Shown: one piece after another, positions 6,782 to 12,920 of the stretch | Layout of the letters: each line of letters begins with the position of its first letter | Position numbering within the stretch: the first letter of the stretch is position 1 | Origin: Niveispirillum sp. | GTDB lineage: Bacteria; Pseudomonadota; Alphaproteobacteria; Azospirillales; Azospirillaceae | DNA: 18,100 nt | Assembly: GCA_016463045.1 (NCBI GenBank) | Contig: JAEMSB010000025.1 | Span: 1 to 18,100 of the forward strand | Direction of reading: 5' to 3' | Notes under the pieces: generated by a model | Seen by the model: the letters and a program-made list of their open reading frames with translations, nothing else | Told to the model about the DNA's origin: nothing | Database searches by the model: none | Translations under genes and position numbers: made by a program

Positions 6782-8719
6782 TCAGGCTTTTTCAAAGATG
6801 ATCGCATGCCCACCACTGGGGGACAATACCATCTCCAGCTTGGTCCCGGCCCTCACCTTTTCAACCGTCACTGCCACCCCGGTACGGTTCACAGGGGCTG
6901 CGGGGGCGCCATCGCCAAACCGGCGGGCGGTCCATTCCCCAGTTCCCAGGAAAGCCAGATCGATGTTCAGGGTGCGGCCTGTCTCATTGGTGATGGCCCC
7001 CAGAAACCAACGCCCATCCTTAGCCTTGCGTGCCACAACCGCATGTTCACCGATGGCACCTGACAGGGCGGTCGTGGCAACCCAGGTGGTTGGGCATTCA
7101 TCGAAAAAGGCCAGCTCCGGCCAGTCCCGCTCCGCATATTTATTGGGCTTGTCGTACCAGTAAAGGAAGGTCTGTGGATTATAATAGATGGCCGCCAGTG
7201 CCAGTTGGTGGGCATTGGTGGTGCGGTTTTTCCGGTTGGCAAAGCAGATCGTGTAATCGATCGGTCCTGACAGGGCGCGGGTAAAGGGCAAGGTGCAATT
7301 ATGCGCCGACGTGGGGAACTGTTCGTTCCCGCGCACCCCTTCCAACGCCACATAATTGGGCAGGGTGCGTTCCAGCCCGGCAGGGCGCAGATTGTCGTGC
7401 AGGTTCACCAGCAACTGGTGCTCGCCACACAATTTTACCATGTGATGAATGAAATCCACATCTGACTGACGGCCTTCCCAGACAAAGCCGAATTTGATGC
7501 CGGCCACCCCCCATTCCTGATAGGTCTTTACGATGGCGTCCAACTGGCGCATCGCCGGAACGCGGTCAACGTAAAGGATCATCCCCAACCCTTTGGATCG
7601 GGCATAATCAATAACGCGGCGGATATCGATGGCGGGGATGGCATAGGTGGCATCGCTGGGGTCGGTGCCATCGCCGTACCAGCGCGAATCCCATAGAACA
7701 AAATCCAGCTTGCGGGCGGCAGCGAAATCCACCGTGTCCAACCCGGCCTGGGTGGTGCGCTCGATGATACGCATCGCGCGACCAGGCTTGATCCAGCTCA
7801 CATCGCCCAACTGGTTGGGCGTGGACAGGGTGGGGATCAGATCCTGCCGTTCGATCAGGCCCTTGGCATCAGGGGCGGCCAAGATGCAGCGCCAGGGCGT
7901 GTCAAACGGCACCGGGATGCTGAACTTCTCCTCCGGCGGGGTGGTACCGGGGCCGGAATAGCCGGTGGCCCGCCCCGGAAAGCGCATCAGATGCGTCACC
8001 AGACCGGATGACCCACTGCGCAGCATGACACGCGGATAATGCAGACGATCGGATTCCGCGATCAACAGGGTGGTGCCGTCGGGCAATTGCGCGGTGACCG
8101 GCGTGTCGGCCAGTGCTTCCTGGTCACAGCTTTCCGTCAGATCGGGGTGCGGAACCGGCGCGACATCGTTCTGCACCGTGCGCTGATATTCCCCCTCGTC
8201 CCGGCTGACATACAATATGGCCCCGGTGGGCAGGCGGAATTCCGTGCGTTCACCCGCCAGGGTCAGGCTGTTATCTGGTGCGTCAATCAGCCGGTAACGG
8301 ATGGCGACACCGGCATCATAGGCGCGGGCAATGATGGCAAAGCGGATGCTGGCATGGCTGTCCCGCATTTCCATCACCAGTTCGGCGCAGGCTTCGGTAT
8401 AGCGGGCGCGAATGCCATAGGGCGGCGTCCAGTCACCATTGATCTGACGTTGCTGCACCCCGACGAAATCTGCGCCTGGGCCGATGCTGCGCCCATCGGC
8501 CAGCACCAGCGCCAACGGCGACGGGCTGAGGATCTCCTTGCCACGGTAAAGCACTGACCAGCGCGGACCGACCGGGTCCAGTCGGACCAGCAGCTTGCCG
8601 TCAGGCGAGGTCACATCATGTGTCTTGCCTTGGGCCAGCGCTGGCGTGGACGCGGCGGCGGCCATCGGCAGGGCGATGGCACCCGCCAGCAGGTGGCGAC
8701 GGGTGGTCGGCAACGTCAC
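6782..8719 (-). CDS. GH97 glycoside hydrolase (alpha-glucosidase/galactosidase family), Tat-type signal
   Basis: A GTG start at 8719 gives 645 residues. It overlaps the GH88 stop codon (GTGA) and has GGAGG eight bases upstream, so the longer open frame to 8791 is rejected. The N-terminus (TLPTTRRHLLAGAIALPMAAAASTPALA) carries a twin-arginine-like TRRHLL motif and a cleavage site. An N-terminal beta-sandwich ('SPDGKLLVRLDPVGPRWSVLYRGKEIL') precedes the (beta/alpha)8 barrel and a C-terminal beta domain. In the catalytic region, E466 ('EGVRGNEQF') aligns with the general acid of known members. G411 ('GIKFGFVW') stands where retaining galactosidases have their nucleophile Asp. D442 ('NLHDNLRPAG') stands where the inverting SusB has a base Glu. 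An inverting mechanism is inferred, substrate uncertain; probably periplasmic and calcium dependent like relatives. Confidence 0.9.
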   Translation of the reverse strand: MTLPTTRRHLLAGAIALPMAAAASTPALAQGKTHDVTSPDGKLLVRLDPVGPRWSVLYRGKEILSPSPLALVLADGRSIGPGADFVGVQQRQINGDWTPPYGIRARYTEACAELVMEMRDSHASIRFAIIARAYDAGVAIRYRLIDAPDNSLTLAGERTEFRLPTGAILYVSRDEGEYQRTVQNDVAPVPHPDLTESCDQEALADTPVTAQLPDGTTLLIAESDRLHYPRVMLRSGSSGLVTHLMRFPGRATGYSGPGTTPPEEKFSIPVPFDTPWRCILAAPDAKGLIERQDLIPTLSTPNQLGDVSWIKPGRAMRIIERTTQAGLDTVDFAAARKLDFVLWDSRWYGDGTDPSDATYAIPAIDIRRVIDYARSKGLGMILYVDRVPAMRQLDAIVKTYQEWGVAGIKFGFVWEGRQSDVDFIHHMVKLCGEHQLLVNLHDNLRPAGLERTLPNYVALEGVRGNEQFPTSAHNCTLPFTRALSGPIDYTICFANRKNRTTNAHQLALAAIYYNPQTFLYWYDKPNKYAERDWPELAFFDECPTTWVATTALSGAIGEHAVVARKAKDGRWFLGAITNETGRTLNIDLAFLGTGEWTARRFGDGAPAAPVNRTGVAVTVEKVRAGTKLEMVLSPSGGHAIIFEKA

Positions 8720-9900
8720 CAGTAGGGCCTCCAGACATGGCGCAGGCGCATCAGCGCCTCCAGATGGAAGTAATCGCCCCAGATGCAGCATTCATTGACG
8801 CCGATCTGCTTGGGCATGTGGTAGACGGCGTTGGCCAGTACCCCGTTGGAACCCAAAAGCGGAGCCAGATGCTTCGTATCTAGTTCCCGCACCATCCCCC
8901 AGGCGGCACGCGCATACAGCTCACGGTCAGGGTGGCCGATCGGCAGGTGCCGGACCAGTTCCAGCAAGCCGCAGGCGGCGATAGCCGCGGCGGATGTATC
9001 AGCGGGCGCTTCAGGGCCGGTAAAGATCAAATCCCACCGGCAGATCAAATCATCCGGCAGCCGGTTCAGGAAATAATTGGCCAGTGCCGCCGACAGATCG
9101 ACCAGACCAACCCGCCCGCTATGGGCATAGCCCAGCGCGAAGCCATAAATGCCCCACGCCTGACCGCGCGCCCAGCAACTATCGTCGGCATGCCCCTGAT
9201 GGGTGGTGCCACGCAAGGGGGCCCCGGTGCGCGTATCCATATGAAAAGTATGAAAGGTGGACGCATCAGGGCGCACCAGATGCCGCGCCGCCTGGGTCAG
9301 ATGCTGTTCCGCTGCATCCCGATACCGGGGATCACCCGTCTGTTCCGTCGCCCAATAAAGCAGCGGCAGGTTCAGGTTGCAGTCGATGATCATCCGCCCG
9401 GCCTCTGCCGGGTCGTTCAAATCGCCCCAGGCCTGGATTACCCCGGAAACCGGATCAAACCGGGACAAAAGCAAGTCGGCTGCCAACAGGCCAGCGCGCC
9501 GCGCCGCCGGATCGCCCGTCAGGCGCCAGGCTGCACAGGCGGATGGTGTGTAAAGGAAGCCCAGATCATGATGGGCGACATTGATCTGCTGTTCCGCCCG
9601 CTGCAGGAAACTGCGCCCCTGGATTTCGGCTGCGTGGCGATACCGCGCATGGCCAGTCAATTCCCAGGCCAGCCATAGCATCCCGGTCCAGAATCCATTG
9701 GTCCATTCGATATTGCCGATGGCCGGATAATACAGCTTCACGCTTGAAGGGCCGGGGAACAGATGGGTGAATTCCGGCAGGGCGCGGTCAATCCGGGCCA
9801 GAACATGGCCGGTTGCGATATCCAGTTCCCCCGGCGTGGGCAGGGGGATTCGGGCCAGCCGTGCCGGGTTGGCCAGCGGTTCATGCGTAATCTCGGTCAT
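8716..9900 (-). CDS. GH88 unsaturated glucuronyl hydrolase, cytoplasmic
   Basis: A 394-residue (alpha/alpha)6-barrel protein without a signal peptide. Conserved GH88 segments are 'NIEWTNGFWTGMLWLAWELTG', 'HHDLGFLY' with D112, 'IIDCNLNLPLLYWATEQTGD' with D173, 'GHADDSCWARGQAWGIYGFALGY' and 'CCIWGDYFHLEALMRL'. D112 and D173 are 61 residues apart, the same spacing as Asp88 and Asp149 of the Bacillus enzyme. The enzyme hydrates the double bond of a 4,5-unsaturated glucuronyl residue left by a polysaccharide lyase, which then releases the sugar. It starts 14 bp after the symporter stop and its TGA overlaps the GTG of GH97, so it is tightly coupled in the operon. Its presence implies that the imported oligosaccharide ends in an unsaturated uronate. 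Confidence 0.92.
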   Translation of the reverse strand: MTEITHEPLANPARLARIPLPTPGELDIATGHVLARIDRALPEFTHLFPGPSSVKLYYPAIGNIEWTNGFWTGMLWLAWELTGHARYRHAAEIQGRSFLQRAEQQINVAHHDLGFLYTPSACAAWRLTGDPAARRAGLLAADLLLSRFDPVSGVIQAWGDLNDPAEAGRMIIDCNLNLPLLYWATEQTGDPRYRDAAEQHLTQAARHLVRPDASTFHTFHMDTRTGAPLRGTTHQGHADDSCWARGQAWGIYGFALGYAHSGRVGLVDLSAALANYFLNRLPDDLICRWDLIFTGPEAPADTSAAAIAACGLLELVRHLPIGHPDRELYARAAWGMVRELDTKHLAPLLGSNGVLANAVYHMPKQIGVNECCIWGDYFHLEALMRLRHVWRPYW

Positions 9901-9914
9901 GTCGAAACCGCTTC

Positions 9915-11210
9915 TTAGGGATTGGCGGGGGCCGCGGATGTGCGGCTGTTGACGGTGTTGTCCCCCGTCGGCTCTTGCCCATCCAGCGGGCGACCGCGGG
10001 CGTCGGTGCGGGGGGTGGGCGACAGGGCGAACAACGAGGCGATCCAGAAGACCAGCGCCCCCACGGCAATTATCAGATAGGTGGTCTTGAACCCGAGCAG
10101 ATCATACCCCTTGCCGACAATGGGGGAGAGAATAGCCAAGCCAAGCGAATGGCCAAAACTGACCCCCACCAGATAGACCGTGGAAGCAAAGCGGCTGTCA
10201 AAATGATAGGCGATGTAGCGGAAGATGGAGACGGCCAGGATCGGCAATTCGATGGAATGCAGCATCTTCATCGATGAGATGCCGAGAGGCGTCGTCACAA
10301 TGGCCGAACCACCGATGCGCACAATCATGATGCCCGCCGCGATCAACAGCCCATTCTTGGCACCGGTGCGCATGACGATGAAAGGTGCGATCAGCAACAT
10401 CCCCGCCTCGACGAAAATCTGCGCCGAGTTGAGATAGCCAAACATCACATTGCCTTCCGCCGGGGTGGCGAACATGGAGGCGAAATAGACCGGAAACTGC
10501 TGATCATAAACCAGATAAAGGTTCGTCACGCCCAGGATCAGCACCATGAAGCCCCAGAACTTGCGCTGTCCCAGTACAGACAGCGACTGGCGCGGCGTCA
10601 GCGCCTGGGCATGGGCCTGCTCAACCGGGTCCGGCACGATGCGGGCGGCCATGATCACCGGGATCAGCAGCAGGCCCGCCACGGAGGCCAGATAAAAATT
10701 GATCTGCGGATCAATATTATAAAGCCGACCGGAAAACACGGCCGCGCTGGCATAACCCAGTGAACCCCAAAGCCGCGCCCGGCTATATTCAAAGCCATAG
10801 CGTCGGCCGACCCGATCAACAAAACTTTCCAGGGCGAAGGAACCCGCCACAAAGGTCAGCCCGAGATAAAGTCCGCCAATGGCGGCACCCAGCACCACGT
10901 GGCTGTGCAACAGCGGCGCATAGACGAAGGCGAAGAAAAAGCCGCACATCAATACCATGATGGCGATGAAGATGGGGACATGCCGCCGCAGCCCCACCCG
11001 ATCAGAGATGAAGCCATATAAAGGCTGGCACAGCATCGCCGCCACAAAATTCGCGGAAAAGACGGTGCCCGCCTCCACCCCGCTCAATCCCATCGGGCCC
11101 TTCAGCCAGATAGCCAGGAACGACATGGCGACAGCCTGGGCGAAGAAAAACAGAAACAGAAAGGCACTGAGCAGGATATAATTGCGCCGGGCTTCAGATC
11201 CGGTGGGCAT
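9915..11210 (-). CDS. LacY/CscB-type oligosaccharide:proton symporter (MFS)
   Basis: A 431-residue, 12-helix major facilitator protein with clear LacY-family signatures. 'LESFVDRVGRRYGFEYSRARLWGSLGYA' carries E128, R144 and R146 at the spacing of the LacY sugar-binding Glu126/Arg142/Arg144. 'KMLHSIELP' gives K315, H318 and E321, matching the proton-relay residues Lys319/His322/Glu325, and R298 matches Arg302. D236 ('YDQQF') matches Asp240. The LacY pair Asp237/Lys358 is replaced by L233 and H354, so that salt bridge is absent, as in sucrose-type permeases. A purine-rich GGGGGAA lies before the ATG. First gene of the minus-strand operon, it likely takes a di- or oligosaccharide from the periplasm to cytoplasmic GH88. 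Substrate not determinable from sequence. Confidence 0.92.
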   Translation of the reverse strand: MPTGSEARRNYILLSAFLFLFFFAQAVAMSFLAIWLKGPMGLSGVEAGTVFSANFVAAMLCQPLYGFISDRVGLRRHVPIFIAIMVLMCGFFFAFVYAPLLHSHVVLGAAIGGLYLGLTFVAGSFALESFVDRVGRRYGFEYSRARLWGSLGYASAAVFSGRLYNIDPQINFYLASVAGLLLIPVIMAARIVPDPVEQAHAQALTPRQSLSVLGQRKFWGFMVLILGVTNLYLVYDQQFPVYFASMFATPAEGNVMFGYLNSAQIFVEAGMLLIAPFIVMRTGAKNGLLIAAGIMIVRIGGSAIVTTPLGISSMKMLHSIELPILAVSIFRYIAYHFDSRFASTVYLVGVSFGHSLGLAILSPIVGKGYDLLGFKTTYLIIAVGALVFWIASLFALSPTPRTDARGRPLDGQEPTGDNTVNSRTSAAPANP

Positions 11211-11253
11211 TGCGTTTCCCCCATGTCATGGTTCGGCCTTGAAGCCATTTTCG

Positions 11254-11265
11254 GGTATCGTTACC
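11254..11265. promoter_or_regulatory. Candidate LacI-family operator, symporter side
   Basis: GGTATCGTTACC is a CG-centred near-palindrome (one mismatched pair), about 45 bases before the symporter ATG. The reverse complement of the site before the TonB receptor matches it at 11 of 12 bases. LacI-family proteins typically bind CG-centred palindromes of this size. Position near or downstream of the likely transcription start fits repression. Binding is inferred. Confidence 0.55.
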
Positions 11266-11282
11266 TGATATACCCCACCCAT

Positions 11283-11306
11283 GCAAGCGATTATCCCAGC
11301 GCTTGC
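11283..11306. promoter_or_regulatory. Inverted repeat, possible second operator or promoter core
   Basis: GCAAGCG and CGCTTGC are perfect 7-bp arms separated by ten bases. On the minus strand the spacer holds GATAAT, a good -10-like hexamer for the symporter operon. The left half also resembles a CG-centred LacI-type site (AAGCGATT). Either a second regulator binds here or the LacI protein contacts both sites. Confidence 0.35.
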
Positions 11307-11351
11307 CCCTTTCAAAAGGCGGGAATAGGGCCTATAAAACCTAGTGTTTTT

Positions 11352-11379
11352 AAGATATCTGCTTGACTGTTAACGTCAA
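11352..11379 (-). promoter_or_regulatory. Candidate sigma-70 promoter for symporter operon
   Basis: On the minus strand TTGACG (11374-11379) and TATCTT (11352-11357) are separated by 16 bases. The -35 is embedded in the dyad TTGAC-N7-GTCAA (11363-11379), which could equally be an operator for the divergent lacI. A second weaker candidate nearer the gene is TTGAAA (11310-11315) with TAATCG (11288-11293). Only mapping of the 5' end can decide. Confidence 0.35.
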
Positions 11380-11506
11380 CACACGGCACACAGCGCCGAT
11401 AGCAATCTCTTCATCACGGATGCGGACGGGCGGGTGAGGGTACTTAGCCGCCTAGTTGCTGTGTATAGACCCGTACAGGTTTGGGTGCAAAAAAAGGGGG
11501 GGGAAT

Positions 11507-12595
11507 GTGACGAGCAGCGATAAGGCCGATTTTTCAAGTCGCCGTAAAACGGCGGTAACGGTACATGATGTCGCCCAGCATGCTGGCGTCTCACCGATGA
11601 CCGTTTCGCGGGTGGTTAACGGCACCAAGGTACGCGAACCGCTGCGCCTAAAGGTGGAAGCCGCCATCCGCGCCTTGAATTACGTACCCAATGTGGCGGC
11701 CCGTGTGGCGCGATCCGGCTCCACCCGCATCGGCATTCTGTTCAACAATCCCCGCTCCTCCAATCTGGGCGATTTCCTGATGGGGGCATTCCAGCAAAGT
11801 GGGCGGGACGGCAGTCAGTTGGTGGTGGAGCCGGTGGCGGCCCATCCCAATGCGGTGGATGCTGTGCGCAAGCTGTTGGATCTGGGGGTGGATGGCATGA
11901 TCCTGCCCCCTCCTCTGTGCGACTCGCTGGAAGCTCTGGATCTGCTGTGGCAGGCGGATATCCCCGCCTTGAGCTTTGCCACGGCAGACCCACGTTCGCA
12001 TTCATCCGCCGTCCTGATTGATGATTTTGAAGGGGCACGGGCGATGACCCGGCACCTGTTGCATCTGGGGCACCGAGATATCGCCTTTGTGCGCGGTAAC
12101 CCCAAACACTCCCCTGCGTTGCGGCGTGAGGAAGGATTCCGCGCCGCCATGGCACAGGCCGGCCTGCAGGTACGGGCGGAATGGGTGGTACAGGGCGATT
12201 TCACCTATCGTTCCGGGCTTGATGTGGGGCGGCACCTTCTGGGGGATGCGATTCCGCGGCCCAGCGCCATCTTCTCCAGCAATGATGACATGGCGGCGGC
12301 CATCATGGCGATCGCGCTCGGGGCGGGTCTGCGTGTCCCGGCCGATATCTCCATTGCCGGTTTTGATGACACGCCCATCGCCTCGCTGATGTGGCCACAG
12401 CTGACCACGGTCCACCAGCCGATTGGGGACATGGCGGGCATCGCGGTTGAAATATTGAGTGATTTCATCCGTGACCGCCGCAATGGCGGGACGCCAGCCG
12501 TGCGCCACCATGTGGCAACCTTTACCCTACGAGAGCGGGAATCCACCGGCCCCCTGCAAGCGGCGGCACCAACGACGACCGGCAAGACGGCCTGA
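11507..12595 (+). CDS. LacI-family transcriptional regulator
   Basis: A GTG start at 11507 gives 362 residues, the usual LacI length. A run of eight G ending four bases earlier serves as ribosome site. The open frame extends to a TTG at 11456, but that adds non-family residues. The N-terminal HTH is 'VTVHDVAQHAGVSPMTVSRVVNG' (about 17-39), followed by the hinge 'YVPNVAARVARSGSTRIGILF' and a periplasmic-binding-like sugar sensor domain to the end ('PSAIFSSNDDMAAAIMAIALGAGLRVPADISIAGFDDTPIASLMWPQLTTVHQP'). It lies between the minus-strand symporter-glycosidase operon and the plus-strand receptor and GH2 genes, so it most likely represses both until an inducing sugar binds. Regulon is inferred from position and shared operator-like sites. 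Confidence 0.93.
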   Translation: MTSSDKADFSSRRKTAVTVHDVAQHAGVSPMTVSRVVNGTKVREPLRLKVEAAIRALNYVPNVAARVARSGSTRIGILFNNPRSSNLGDFLMGAFQQSGRDGSQLVVEPVAAHPNAVDAVRKLLDLGVDGMILPPPLCDSLEALDLLWQADIPALSFATADPRSHSSAVLIDDFEGARAMTRHLLHLGHRDIAFVRGNPKHSPALRREEGFRAAMAQAGLQVRAEWVVQGDFTYRSGLDVGRHLLGDAIPRPSAIFSSNDDMAAAIMAIALGAGLRVPADISIAGFDDTPIASLMWPQLTTVHQPIGDMAGIAVEILSDFIRDRRNGGTPAVRHHVATFTLRERESTGPLQAAAPTTTGKTA

Positions 12596-12836
12596 GGGCG
12601 GCGTTGCTGATATTTTCAGATCCGCAGCTTGGCTGAAAACCACATCGTTACCAGTGTCTTGGACAACTTTCTTAGGTTTGCCGTGCACCTCCCAGGTCTG
12701 GGTGGTGCCTTTGGCTTGTGCCGACGTTTTGACTTGATTTGAAAATCATGTTTTTCCCCAACGACTTACGCACCAGCATACAATCATATTCAAAAAATAT
12801 CGTCTCGGGTCGCTATAACTGTTGACGCCCAAAATA
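12596..12836. other. Intergenic region between lacI and the TonB receptor gene
   Basis: No convincing gene. It holds an interrupted 10-bp dyad at 12685-12708 (GCACC-t-CCCAG / CTGGG-t-GGTGC, two-base centre). An AT-rich palindrome TGATTT-GA-AAATCA at 12735-12748 followed by five T may be a weak lacI terminator. An ATCGTTACC string at 12644-12652 repeats nine bases of the candidate operator. The minus strand is open from about 12743 to a stop near 12538 but lacks a credible start or ribosome site. Confidence 0.5.
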
Positions 12837-12850
12837 GATAACGATACCTA
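12822..12850 (+). promoter_or_regulatory. Candidate promoter of TonB receptor gene
   Basis: TTGACG at 12822-12827 and TACCTA at 12845-12850 are 17 bases apart. The -10 match is weak, but the operator-like site 12837-12848 overlaps it, the expected geometry for a repressor that blocks RNA polymerase. Confidence 0.35.
12837..12848. promoter_or_regulatory. Candidate LacI-family operator, receptor side
   Basis: GATAACGATACC reads GGTATCGTTATC on the other strand and differs from the symporter-side site at one base. It lies about 75-85 bases before the receptor start codon and overlaps a candidate -10. The pair brackets the lacI gene and points outward to both arms of the locus. Confidence 0.55.
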
Positions 12851-12920
12851 TTTATTACACAAACATAAAAGTGGCGACCGACCGTCGCCCGCTGCATACA
12901 GCATGCGTCCTGGGGAGGAC

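Noticed and set aside
8720..8791. Longer N-terminus for GH97
   Set aside because: It overlaps GH88 codons and would bury the twin-arginine signal; the GTG at 8719 has GGAGG and a stop-start overlap.
12459..12737. Small plus-strand gene after lacI
   Set aside because: It starts inside lacI in another frame, has no ribosome site and no family features.
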